A stretch of DNA of 64,000 nt, taken from contig NC_008554.1 in assembly GCF_000014965.1 (NCBI RefSeq), positions 1,104,001 through 1,168,000 of the forward strand, given 5' to 3'. The notes under the pieces are model-generated. The model had not been told where the DNA came from, ran no database searches, and saw only the letters and a list, made by a program, of their open reading frames with translations. Shown here one piece after another: positions 34,424-43,140 of this stretch; position 1 is the first letter of the stretch, and each line of letters opens with the position of its first letter. A program made the position numbers and the translations under genes. The stretch is from Syntrophobacter fumaroxidans MPOB (GTDB taxonomy: Bacteria > Desulfobacterota > Syntrophobacteria > Syntrophobacterales > Syntrophobacteraceae).

Positions 34424-35341
34424 ATGCTTTATCTCAAACTGATTTGCACCGCCGTTTTCTGGGGAGGCACCTTCGTTGCCGCGCGGATCGCGGCCAGGGA
34501 AATGGAACCCTTTTCCGCCGCTTTCCTGCGGTTTGTCACGGCATCGGTGTTTCTGTTCGGATTCGTGTTCAAATCCCACGGCAAAATCCCCCCATTGGAT
34601 CGAAGACATTTCCCTTTCGTGCTCCTCCTCGGCCTGACCGGCGTTTTTGCCTACAACGCATGTTTCTTCGCCGGTCTGAAAACGATCACCGCAAGCCGGG
34701 CTTCTCTCATCATCGCCACCCAGCCCGCTTTCATCGCGTTGCTGTCGTCCTGGTTCTTTCGCGAAAAGCTCGATTCCCTCAAAATCCCCGGCATCATGCT
34801 GTCCATTGCCGGCGCGGTGACCGTCATCTCCCGCGGCCATCCGCTCACCCTTTTCAGCAACAGCATAGGACCCGGGGAAGCGTATATCCTGGGCTGCATC
34901 GCCAGTTGGGTGTCCTACACCCTGATCGGCAAAGCCGCCATGAAAAGCCTCTCTCCCCTGACGGCCGTAACGTGGTCCTGCGGCGTCGGGGCGGTCTGCC
35001 TGCTGCCGTTCGCATTGGCCGAAGGAATTCTGCGGAGCATCGGGGAATTTTCCCTCACGGCCTGGGTCGGCATCCTGTACCTGGGCTTTTTCGGCTCCGC
35101 CCTCGGTTTTTTCTGGTACTATGAAGGCATCAAGGCCATCGGGGCGGCGCGGGCGGGGATCTTCATCAACCTCGTCCCGGTGAGCTCGATCGTGCTCGCC
35201 TGCCTGATACTCGATGAAACCCTGGATGCATCCCTGGCCGCCGGTGCCGTCCTGGTCGTTTCCGGCGTCTACCTGACCAACCGTTCCCCCCTGTTTCGTT
35301 CCCCACCGATTTCCGCTGTCGATTCCTCCCGGCGGCGATGA
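34424..35341 (+). CDS. EamA/DMT-family transporter
   Basis: A 305-aa protein of ten membrane helices made of two EamA repeats. The first repeat opens ICTAVFWGGTFVAARIAARE, and each repeat ends in the usual pattern (ASLIIATQPAFIALLSSWFF; ARAGIFINLVPVSSIVLACL). The drug/metabolite transporter family exports metabolites or amino acids; the substrate is unknown. The start could also be ATG 34400; neither has a strong ribosome-binding site, and 34424 removes a charged, unlikely N-terminus. Confidence 0.9.
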   Translation: MLYLKLICTAVFWGGTFVAARIAAREMEPFSAAFLRFVTASVFLFGFVFKSHGKIPPLDRRHFPFVLLLGLTGVFAYNACFFAGLKTITASRASLIIATQPAFIALLSSWFFREKLDSLKIPGIMLSIAGAVTVISRGHPLTLFSNSIGPGEAYILGCIASWVSYTLIGKAAMKSLSPLTAVTWSCGVGAVCLLPFALAEGILRSIGEFSLTAWVGILYLGFFGSALGFFWYYEGIKAIGAARAGIFINLVPVSSIVLACLILDETLDASLAAGAVLVVSGVYLTNRSPLFRSPPISAVDSSRRR

Positions 35342-35402
35342 TCGGAATCGTCCACGGCCTCGCCGACCGCACCCGAAAATGATCCCTTTCTTTCATTCTC
35401 TC

Positions 35403-35432
35403 TTGACTTTCACCCTTTTTTCACCTTATCTT
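35403..35432 (+). promoter_or_regulatory. Promoter of the lexA-imuB-dnaE2 cassette
   Basis: TTGACT (35403-35408), an 18-bp spacer and TATCTT (35427-35432). Transcription would start about 35439, inside the palindrome listed next. Confidence 0.65.
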
Positions 35433-35438
35433 TGAATG

Positions 35439-35453
35439 GAACGCACGGCGTTC
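35439..35453. promoter_or_regulatory. Perfect palindrome GAACGC-ACG-GCGTTC, probable LexA operator
   Basis: A 15-bp dyad with 6-bp perfect arms begins 6 bp after the -10 hexamer of the lexA promoter, where a bound repressor would block transcription. Its GAAC...GTTC ends recall Gram-positive LexA boxes but with N7 between them. LexA operators differ widely among deltaproteobacteria. No second copy was noticed in the window. Confidence 0.6.
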
Positions 35454-35538
35454 GAAACGGGACCGAAACAATGGTCCGGCAAAGCAACGTCGGTTCCGGT
35501 CAACCGTAAAACCAACTGATCGTCACGAGGCGGACAAA

Positions 35539-36159
35539 ATGAATCTCACACCGGCACAGGAAAGGGTCTACGGCTTTGTGCGGGATTACATCCAAAAAAA
35601 CGGATATTCCCCATCGTATGAAGAAATAAGGCAAAACCTGGGTTTTCGTTCGCTCAACGCGGTTTTCAAGCATCTCAAGCAACTGGAACAGCGGGGCTAT
35701 GTCCAGAGCCTCTGGAAGAACAAAAAACGCGCCCTGGAGCTGTTGCCGCTCCATACCGGCGCGGTATCCATACCGTTTCTGGGAGTCGTCGCGGCGGGAA
35801 CGCCCATCGAAGCGGTGGAAATTCCGGAATCCGTCGAAGTTCCCGAAAGTTTTCTGGCGAACGGAAACAACTTCGCGTTGCGCGTAAAGGGCGATTCCAT
35901 GATTGAGGAAGGAATCCGGGAGGGAGACATTCTGATCGTCGCCCGGCAGTCCCGCGCGGAAAACGGGCAAACGGTCGTGGCGCTCGTTCAGGGAGAAGCG
36001 ACGGTAAAGAAATTCTACCAGCGCGGGGAAGAAATCGAGCTCCGGCCGGCCAACAGCCGGATGCAACCGATCCATGCGCGGGCCGATGCGGTGGAAGTTG
36101 TGGGAACGGTCGTGGGACTTTTGCGCAATTACCGCCGGCGCTCCCTGGGCGTCGTGTAG
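35539..36159 (+). CDS. lexA: LexA-family SOS repressor
   Basis: A 206-aa protein of normal LexA length. Residues 1-65 form the winged helix (LTPAQERVYGFVRDYIQKNG, PSYEEIRQNLGF, VFKHLKQLEQRGYV). The peptidase half has cleavage site A86-G87 (VVAAG), catalytic Ser120 (KGDSM) and Lys157 (EATVKKF). RecA-triggered self-cleavage would relieve repression. It is first in a cassette with imuB-like (44 bp downstream) and dnaE2 genes, as in lexA-imu-dnaE2 cassettes elsewhere. It may be a dedicated second LexA rather than the only one in the genome. Confidence 0.93.
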   Translation: MNLTPAQERVYGFVRDYIQKNGYSPSYEEIRQNLGFRSLNAVFKHLKQLEQRGYVQSLWKNKKRALELLPLHTGAVSIPFLGVVAAGTPIEAVEIPESVEVPESFLANGNNFALRVKGDSMIEEGIREGDILIVARQSRAENGQTVVALVQGEATVKKFYQRGEEIELRPANSRMQPIHARADAVEVVGTVVGLLRNYRRRSLGVV

Positions 36160-36203
36160 AACGGGGATATTCTCCGGCATGCGTTACGCTGGCGGAGGGG
36201 AAA

Positions 36204-37385
36204 ATGACGCGACATATCGTTCATTTGGACATCCCCAATTTTTACGCCGTCCTGGAAGAGCTCAGGCGCCCGGAACTGAAAAAGCGTTCCATGGTTCTCG
36301 CCGAACCGTCGGCCCGGGCGATCGTCCAGGGGATCAACAGCAACGCCGGCAAGGAAGGCATCCGCGAAGGAATGCCTTTGGCTCATGCCCGGCGCATGTG
36401 CCGGCGGGTCCTGGCTGTTGCTCCGGATCTTCGTTTTTATCGCGAGGAACACCAACAGATCCTGAAGGAGTTCGGTTTTTTTTCTCCCCTGGTGGAGGGT
36501 GCCTGGCCGGGGCATTACTTCGTCGACCTCACCGGCACTCAACGTCTTCTGGGACCGGGACCCGACGTCGCGTGCCGCATGGAGAGGCACCTGGCGACGC
36601 AACGACGGTTGCGGGCGCGCATCGGCCTCGCCGCTAATAAGCTGGTCAGCCAGGTGGCTTCGACGTGTATCGTCCCGGGAGACCTCAACTGCATCTTCCC
36701 GGGCGGAGAAACTTCCTTTCTCGCCCCCCTGCCGGTGACCTCGCTTCCCGGCGTGGGCGCCGTAACCGCTTCCCGCTTGGCTGATTTCAATATCCGGCGT
36801 ATCGGGCAGCTTGCGGCGTTGTCCCTGGAAGCCCTGTGCGGCGTTTTCGGCAAAATGGGCTCCCGGCTTTTCAATGTCGCCCGCGGCATCGACCCGACTC
36901 CCGTTCTCCCTTCACGCGAATCCCCGCGCCTGGTCGTCGCCCACAGCCTGGAACGGGACGAGATCGACCGGGACCGCCTGGAAGCCCTCTTGTTTCAGCA
37001 GGTGGAGGAAGCGGGATGGGCACTGCGATCCCACAATCGCCACCCGACGCGTTTCGTCCTGGAAATCCGGTACGCGGACGGCATCACCGCCAGGAGCGCC
37101 CACGCATTGTTTTCCCCTGCAATTCATGCGGATCGAAGGCTGTTCAGGGTGATTCTCCCCGTTTTCCGTCAACTGTTCAATCGCCGGATCGCTCTTCGCC
37201 GAATCGTCCTGGAGCTTTCCGATTTTGCCATGCCTTTTCGCCAGGCGTCCCTGTTCTCCCGGGAAGATTCGCCGCCGTCCGGAGAACGGGATTTGCAGCA
37301 GGCCCTGGACGGCATTCGCGGGCGCTTCGGCAACCGGGCCATTTCCTGGGGAAACGCCATGTCGGGCGCGCAAAGGCAGGCTTGA
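36204..37385 (+). CDS. imuB: ImuB-like Y-family polymerase homologue, probably catalytically inactive
   Basis: A 393-aa protein with the Y-family order: palm start HIVHLDIPNFYAVLEE (first Asp kept), fingers, SPLVEGAWPGHYFVDLTG, helix-hairpin-helix LPGVGAVTASRLADFNI and a little-finger domain. Where active DinB has S-x-DE-x-LD, this protein reads GHYFVD, so the catalytic Asp-Glu pair is missing. ImuB proteins are non-catalytic bridges between DnaE2 and the beta clamp, which fits its place between lexA and dnaE2. The tail QASLF resembles a clamp-binding motif. GGAGGGG precedes the ATG. No imuA is present. Confidence 0.85.
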   Translation: MTRHIVHLDIPNFYAVLEELRRPELKKRSMVLAEPSARAIVQGINSNAGKEGIREGMPLAHARRMCRRVLAVAPDLRFYREEHQQILKEFGFFSPLVEGAWPGHYFVDLTGTQRLLGPGPDVACRMERHLATQRRLRARIGLAANKLVSQVASTCIVPGDLNCIFPGGETSFLAPLPVTSLPGVGAVTASRLADFNIRRIGQLAALSLEALCGVFGKMGSRLFNVARGIDPTPVLPSRESPRLVVAHSLERDEIDRDRLEALLFQQVEEAGWALRSHNRHPTRFVLEIRYADGITARSAHALFSPAIHADRRLFRVILPVFRQLFNRRIALRRIVLELSDFAMPFRQASLFSREDSPPSGERDLQQALDGIRGRFGNRAISWGNAMSGAQRQA

Positions 37386-37533
37386 GCCAAACGGAGTTCG
37401 GCAGCCGGAAGGGCCTCGCCCGGGGAGGCGGATGCGGAAATCCGTTTCACGCCACGGCGTCACGGCGCTACGACGGAACGGAAAACCCATAAGGGAGAGT
37501 TGCCCGGCTTGGGTGAAAAAAGCGGAATACGCA

Positions 37534-40500
37534 ATGAGGGAAACGTTCGTTCATCTGCACGTCCACTCCCATTATTCCATGATGCGCGGGGTCAGTTCCG
37601 TGACGGCCCTCTGCCGGACCGCATCGGCCCTGGGTTTCGAACACCTGGCGCTGACCGACGACAAAGGATTCTACGGGCTGATCAACTTCCTCGACGCCGC
37701 CCGACGCTTCGGCATTCATCCCATCGTGGGCACGACCATCGGAACCGGCCCCGATACCGCAGTCGTTCTCGCCAAAACTCCGCGGGGCTATGAATTGCTC
37801 TCCGAGCTGACCACCCGCCGTCACCTGGACGCGGATTTTTCCCTGCTGCGCGATTTTCCCGACGGCCGGCGGGATCTTGTCGTGCTCACCGCCAACCCCG
37901 AAATCATCAAAGCCCTGCACCCGCGGCGGGAATGCGGGGTGGAGGTCGTTCCGGGACCCGGGGACCGGCGGCTGCTGAAAATGGCCCATAGCCTCGGCGT
38001 CCCGCCCGTTGCCACGAATGCCGTTCATTTCGCGCACTTGGAAGATTATTCCCTGCACCGGCTGGTCCGCGCCATCGATCTCAACCTGACTCTGAGCAAC
38101 ATTCCCCGGGAGGAGATCGTACGGCCCGACCAGTGGCTGCAATCCGCGGCGCAGATGGAGCGCCGTCTGCCGCATTGTCCGGAAGCCCTGGCGAACACCC
38201 TCAAACTGGCGGGAGAGTGCCACACGAAATGGGACCATTTCCGCACCATTTTCCCGCATTACCGCGACCGGCGGGAAGACCACTTCGCTCTGCTGCTCGA
38301 GAAATGCCGCAAGGGAATCTCCTGGCGCTACGGCCGGACGAGCCCGGCCGTCGAGGAACGACTGGCCGAGGAACTCGACCTGATCGGAGCCAAGGGATAC
38401 GTGGATTACTTTCTCGTCGTGGCCGATATCGTCGGCCGCCGGCCGATTCACTGCGGTCGCGGGAGCGGCGCCGCGAGCCTGGTGAGCTACCTGCTCGGGA
38501 TCACCCACGTGGATCCCCTTCGGCACAACCTCCTGTTCGGAAGGTTTCTGAATCCCGAACGAAAGGATCTGCCGGACATCGATGTCGATTTCCCATGGGA
38601 CGAACGCGACGATTTGTTCGAAGAACTGCGTCGTCACTACGGCGCCGAACGGATGGCGACGGTTGCCAATCACGTGGGTTTCGGAGCGCGCGCGGCGGTG
38701 CGGGAGGTGGCCAGGGTCTACGGCGTCCCGGCGGCGGAAATCAAGGAGGTGACCCGGCGCATGAGCTTCTGGACGGAACCGGGAGCAATGTGGGAGCGCA
38801 TCGGCACCCATCCGAAATTCCGCGGATTCCCGCTCGATCCCCCCTGGCCGGAGATCATCGACCTGGCCGGCCGGTTGGAATCCTTGCCGAGACACCTTTC
38901 CATGCATTGCGGAGGGGTCATCATCGCCCCCGACCGAATTTCCCGGCACGTCCCCGTGCAGCGGAGCGCCAAGGGCGCCCGGATCATCCAATGGGAAAAG
39001 GACCAGGCGGAAAAGGCCGGCCTGGTGAAGATCGATCTCCTGGGCAACCGTTCCCTGGCCGTCATTCGGGACTCCCTTGCCGCCATCCGGGAAAATTACG
39101 GAAAAGACCTGGAATACGCCCGCCTCAATCCCGTCGATGACCCGGATACCCGGGAGCAAATCAGGACCGGCCGCACCATGGGGGTTTTCTACGTGGAATC
39201 GCCGGCCATGAGGCTCCTGCAGCAAAAGGCCGGCTGCGGCGACTTCGAGCATCTCGTCATCCATTCGTCCATCATCCGGCCGGCGGCCAACCGGTACATC
39301 CGGGATTACCTGGACCGGCTGCACGGAGCGCCCTATGAACCGCTTCATCCGAGCCTCGCGGGACTGCTCGCCGAAAACTACGGCATTCTCGTCTACCAGG
39401 AGGACGTGGTGCAGGCGGCCATGATCCTGGCGGGGTTCAGCTGGGGGGAAGCGGACGGCCTGCGCAAGGTGATCAGCAAGAAAAGCAGGGAACAGCTGTC
39501 CGATTACCGGTCCCGGTTCGCGCGGGGATGCGCCGCCCGGGGAGTGTCCCCCGACGTGGTGGATAGAGTCTGGGAGATGTTCATCTCCTTTTCCGGCTAT
39601 TCTTTCTGCAAACCTCATTCGGCATCCTACGCCCTGGTCAGCTTCAAATCCGCCTACCTGAAGGCCCATTACCCGGCCGAATTCATGGCCGCCGTACTGA
39701 GCAACGGCGGCGGGTACTACAGCACCTTCGCCTACGTTTCCGAATCGAGGCGGATGGGATTGACGGTGGCCGGACCCGACATCAACGAAAGCGCCTGGAA
39801 TTATCGCGGCGGGGACCGGTGCGTCCGAATGGGCCTGCGGCAACTCCAGAACATTCGCAGAAGCACCCTGGAAGACATTCTTGCCGAACGAGGAAAAAAC
39901 GGACCGTTCGCATCCGTCGAAGAGCTTTTGCGGCGGGTGGACATCCCCCCCTCCGACGGGATGATTCTCGCCAGGAGCGGCGCACTGGATTCCCTGTCGG
40001 GCGGCCTCAACCGTCCCCGGCTGCTCTGGTTCATCGAGGCCTGGTTCAACGGCGCCGGTGTGAAAGGAACGGCGGGGCACGGGCAGATTTCGGCCTTTCC
40101 CCGTCCGCGGGCACGGATCGTCGTGCCTCCCCTCCCCGGTTTTTCCCCACGGCAAACATGGCGGCACGAAATGGAAACCCTGGGCTTCGTGCTGTCGGTG
40201 CATCCGCTGGCCATGGTCGAACCAATGGCGCGCAAGCTCCCGCACCGCGTCACGAAGGCCGCGGACCTGCATCGGCACGTCGGCGAGCGGGTCTGCACGG
40301 CGGGCTGGCCGATCACTCGCAAGGAAGTACTGACCAGGGAGGGCGAACCGATGGAATTCGTTTCGTTCGAGGACCGAACGGCCATCTACGAGACCGTTTT
40401 CTTTCCGTCGGCCTTCCGGCGTTTCTGCCAGGACATCGATATGAACAGGGGGTACCTGATCCTGGGAAAGGTCGAAAGCGAATTCGACACGGTGAGCCTG

Positions 40501-40545
40501 GCCGTGAACCGGGTCGTCAAGCTGCCCCCGGTCCTGGAGGATTGA
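37534..40545 (+). CDS. dnaE2: Error-prone DNA polymerase III alpha subunit (DnaE2)
   Basis: A 1003-aa C-family polymerase. It has an N-terminal PHP domain (FVHLHVHSHYSMMRGV), a palm with the catalytic acidic triad D348, D350, D352 in LPDIDVDF, ESPAMRLLQQKAGCGDFEHL, fingers with LLAENYGILVYQEDVVQAA, and a C-terminal OB region. The length and lack of a tau-binding tail fit DnaE2, which does translesion synthesis after SOS induction. The start ATG 37534 matches family N-termini, though the frame is open further upstream and the ribosome-binding site is weak. It is the last gene of the lexA cassette, 148 bp after imuB. Confidence 0.93.
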   Translation: MRETFVHLHVHSHYSMMRGVSSVTALCRTASALGFEHLALTDDKGFYGLINFLDAARRFGIHPIVGTTIGTGPDTAVVLAKTPRGYELLSELTTRRHLDADFSLLRDFPDGRRDLVVLTANPEIIKALHPRRECGVEVVPGPGDRRLLKMAHSLGVPPVATNAVHFAHLEDYSLHRLVRAIDLNLTLSNIPREEIVRPDQWLQSAAQMERRLPHCPEALANTLKLAGECHTKWDHFRTIFPHYRDRREDHFALLLEKCRKGISWRYGRTSPAVEERLAEELDLIGAKGYVDYFLVVADIVGRRPIHCGRGSGAASLVSYLLGITHVDPLRHNLLFGRFLNPERKDLPDIDVDFPWDERDDLFEELRRHYGAERMATVANHVGFGARAAVREVARVYGVPAAEIKEVTRRMSFWTEPGAMWERIGTHPKFRGFPLDPPWPEIIDLAGRLESLPRHLSMHCGGVIIAPDRISRHVPVQRSAKGARIIQWEKDQAEKAGLVKIDLLGNRSLAVIRDSLAAIRENYGKDLEYARLNPVDDPDTREQIRTGRTMGVFYVESPAMRLLQQKAGCGDFEHLVIHSSIIRPAANRYIRDYLDRLHGAPYEPLHPSLAGLLAENYGILVYQEDVVQAAMILAGFSWGEADGLRKVISKKSREQLSDYRSRFARGCAARGVSPDVVDRVWEMFISFSGYSFCKPHSASYALVSFKSAYLKAHYPAEFMAAVLSNGGGYYSTFAYVSESRRMGLTVAGPDINESAWNYRGGDRCVRMGLRQLQNIRRSTLEDILAERGKNGPFASVEELLRRVDIPPSDGMILARSGALDSLSGGLNRPRLLWFIEAWFNGAGVKGTAGHGQISAFPRPRARIVVPPLPGFSPRQTWRHEMETLGFVLSVHPLAMVEPMARKLPHRVTKAADLHRHVGERVCTAGWPITRKEVLTREGEPMEFVSFEDRTAIYETVFFPSAFRRFCQDIDMNRGYLILGKVESEFDTVSLAVNRVVKLPPVLED

Positions 40546-40914
40546 CGGGACGACTCGCGTGCATGAAGCGCCACCCGCGACGAGGCTGGAACCCGGGAGC
40601 AGGACGAATGTCCGGAACGCATGCCCGGCGGGCGGGCGGGCGGCCGCAACCAGGTCCCGTGTAGACAAAATCCCGTTCCCCTGCGTCTGTCTTGTCAAGC
40701 TGCACGAATGCTTGCGGGAGATTCTCCCCGGACCGATCCAAGGGGGGAGCACCGGGAAAACGGCCCGGCCGGCACGCGGGCCGCCTTCGATTCCCGATTG
40801 TCCGAAGCTCGGGGCCGAAGGTGAAGGGAGTGACGTTTTTGTTTCCGACGGCGTGCCTGCAATAAAGGAAATGTAATGCGAACATATCCATTCTCAGTGA
40901 GAAAGGGGAAAATC
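40546..40914. other. Intergenic region, nothing recognised
   Basis: 369 bp, GC-rich at first and more AT-rich in the last 60 bp before the next gene. No convincing terminator for dnaE2 or promoter was found. Confidence 0.35.
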
Positions 40915-41505
40915 ATGAGAAGGCCGTTCTTCATCTTTGCCATCGCCTGCGTGGCTCTTTTTGCCGCCGGTTTCTTAACGGGCGGCGCTCAGGCTCAACC
41001 CCCCGGGGCGGGGGAGCCGCCTCCCTGGGAACAGTATCCGGATCCCTGGGACAGAACCCCGCCGCCCCAGGACCTGAATCAGCCCCCCACGGGGCCGGGG
41101 CCGGGCCCGGCCCCACCGCCCAGGGGTGCCGCTCCCCCGCGCCGGGGACCGGCTCCGCAGGCCGGAAGCCAGAATCCTTTCGTGGGATTCTGGGTGGGAT
41201 TCTGTGATTTCGGCGTTTCCGCCGCCAACACCGACTCTACCGAAGTGACGCTCGAGGTGAGAGAGCGAAACGGCCGAACCTCCGTTCTCCTGCGGAATGG
41301 ACTCGGCACCCGCGACCAGTTGTTTCACGACCATACGGCGGAACCGGGCGGGAACGTGTACCCCGCAAGAATCCTTCAGGGGAGAAACGGACAGCCGGTG
41401 CTGCTGGTGGGCGACACCGCCTTCCGGCTCTACGGGAATCGGCTCGAGTCCTACAAGGACAACGGCCACAACACGCACCACTACCGGTTGTGGAGAGTCA
41501 GGTAA
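40915..41505 (+). CDS. Exported Pro-rich protein, unknown function
   Basis: A 196-aa protein with a Sec signal peptide (MRRPFFIFAIACVALFAAGF, cleavage near AQAQPP) and AAAGGGG before ATG 40915. Residues 30-90 are a Pro/Gly-rich linker. Residues 95-196 form a beta-rich domain (FVGFWVGFCDFGVSAAN, SVLLRNGLGTRDQLFHDHT, AFRLYGNRLESYKDNGHNTH). I recognise no family. It is monocistronic, with a strong terminator about 160 bp downstream. Confidence 0.75.
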   Translation: MRRPFFIFAIACVALFAAGFLTGGAQAQPPGAGEPPPWEQYPDPWDRTPPPQDLNQPPTGPGPGPAPPPRGAAPPRRGPAPQAGSQNPFVGFWVGFCDFGVSAANTDSTEVTLEVRERNGRTSVLLRNGLGTRDQLFHDHTAEPGGNVYPARILQGRNGQPVLLVGDTAFRLYGNRLESYKDNGHNTHHYRLWRVR

Positions 41506-41977
41506 GCGACGTCCCGCGCGCTTCACAGGCGTTGGCGGGACTGCCCGGACAACCGGGATCATGCACGGGACAACGTTCGATCGGCACTCGAAGGATATCC
41601 GAGTGCAAATCCCCGGGTCTCCGGCCGGGCAGGATTGAGTCGACCCTCATGCCTCCAAACGCGGAACAGGCCGTGTCCCCGAGCGGAAACGGCCTGTTCG
41701 CGTTTTCAGCCTTGCCCCACTGGCCGGAGGAGCGCCCCCGAACAGCGCCGCCCGGATGACCGACCGGAATCCCCTCAGTCAATCACGGAATACTCGAATC
41801 TGAATGAGGCCTCATCTTTCAGTTCTTGGTCCTCATGGATTTCACTATGCCGGCATGCCTATCCCGATCTATAATGAACATCGAGATTCGTATTTGATTT
41901 AAACTGCGATATTCCCGCTACTGCACGCGCGGGCAGGAAACGATCCACTCGGCGGTAATCGCCAAGGAGCATACAGC
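41506..41977. other. Intergenic region before the ATPase-DUF4276 pair
   Basis: It holds the terminator at 41662-41706 and then a shift to AT-richer DNA. A perfect TATAAT lies at 41870-41875, about 100 bp before the ATPase start, without a clear -35. The base-composition change marks the left edge of a possibly transferred segment. Confidence 0.45.
41662..41706 (+). terminator. Strong Rho-independent terminator
   Basis: AACAGGCCGT (41665-41674) pairs perfectly with ACGGCCTGTT (41689-41698), extended by GCG/CGC, and is followed by CGTTTTC. Confidence 0.8.
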
Positions 41978-43135
41978 ATGAAAGGACCTGCAAGGGCAAC
42001 TGCTGTTCGATTTACGGAAATCGAACTGAAGAATTGGCGCAATTTCGGCAGCGTCAAAGTTACCTTGCCTCAACGGGTATTCCTTGTAGGACCAAATGCT
42101 TCCGGAAAGTCAAACTTTCTTGATGCCTTTCGTTTCCTTCGCGACCTTGCATCGGTAGGGGGCGGTTTTCAGGCAGCGGTCAGACGTCGGGGCGGACTGT
42201 CCAGTCTACGGTGCTTGGCTGCGCGGCGTATTCCGGACATCGTGCTCAGCGTCAAAATAGGTCACGAAGACGAACGATGGCAATACTCCCTGAAATTCAG
42301 GCAAGATAGCCAGGGGCGGCCCATGATCACAGAAGAAAAAGTGGTTCGAGAAGGCGAGGTGATCCTGGACCGGCCGGACAAGAGCGACAAGAAAGATGGT
42401 GAACGTCTGACTCAAACGTACTTGGAGCAGGTCAATACCAACAAAGAATTTCGGGAGGTTGCGGAGTTTTTTTCATCGGTGCGCTACCTTCACCTGGTGC
42501 CGCAGATAATACGAGAGCCGGATCGTTCAGTTGGCAAGATCAACGATCCTTTTGGCGGTGACTTCCTGGAGGGAATCGCACAAACGCGTAAGAATACTCA
42601 GCGGGCAAGACTGAATCGGATTCAAAAGGCCCTTGAACTTGCAGTCCCCCAACTTAAAGAGTTGGAGCTTCATACAGACAGTAGAGGGATACCTCATTTA
42701 AGAGGAAGATATGAGCACTGGAGACTTCGAGGAGCATGGCAGGACGAGGATCAGTTTTCAGACGGTACCTTGCGATTGATCGGTCTCCTTTGGGTTTTGC
42801 AGGAAAGCAAGGCACCATTGTTGTTGGAAGAGCCCGAGCTTTCGCTTCATCCGGGCGTGGCACGATACATTCCTCAGATGTTTGCCCGCGTTCAGCGTCA
42901 CTCGAAGCGGCAGATAATAGTCAGCACACACTCCGGCGATATTTTGCAGGATGAGGGAATCGGCCTCGATGAAGCGCTGCTTTTGTTCCCGGAAACAGAG
43001 GGAACGATCGTAAAGCCAGCGGGCAGCTTTGACGAAATCAGGATCCTCTTGGAGCAAGGGATGAGCCTTGCCGATGCGGTCATACCAAAAACCAGCCCTG
43101 CAAAAGCGCGTCAACTTACACTTTTTGGGGACTAA
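41978..43135 (+). CDS. AAA-family ATPase (RecF/OLD-like), first gene of a two-gene module
   Basis: A 385-aa ATPase of the SMC/RecF/OLD-like AAA_21 group. Walker A is GPNASGKSN with K44. An N-terminal FTEIELKNWRNFGSVKVTLP strand pair is typical. The signature region is EDQFSDGTLRLIGLLWVL. Walker B LLLEEPELSLHP and the switch STHSGDIL follow. It ends KARQLTLFGD. AAGGAG lies upstream of ATG 41978. The DUF4276 gene follows 5 bp after the stop, so the two form an operon. Such ATPase-nuclease pairs are commonly antiphage systems; that role is inferred here. Codon use is less GC-biased than in the flanking genes. Confidence 0.88.
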   Translation: MKGPARATAVRFTEIELKNWRNFGSVKVTLPQRVFLVGPNASGKSNFLDAFRFLRDLASVGGGFQAAVRRRGGLSSLRCLAARRIPDIVLSVKIGHEDERWQYSLKFRQDSQGRPMITEEKVVREGEVILDRPDKSDKKDGERLTQTYLEQVNTNKEFREVAEFFSSVRYLHLVPQIIREPDRSVGKINDPFGGDFLEGIAQTRKNTQRARLNRIQKALELAVPQLKELELHTDSRGIPHLRGRYEHWRLRGAWQDEDQFSDGTLRLIGLLWVLQESKAPLLLEEPELSLHPGVARYIPQMFARVQRHSKRQIIVSTHSGDILQDEGIGLDEALLLFPETEGTIVKPAGSFDEIRILLEQGMSLADAVIPKTSPAKARQLTLFGD

Positions 43136-43140
43136 CGCCT

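Noticed and set aside
37468-40752. A 1094-codon frame on the minus strand opposite dnaE2
   Set aside because: It is the mirror of a GC-rich gene with a complete set of polymerase motifs; its composition (Gly, Arg, Pro, His) and lack of motifs mark it as a shadow.
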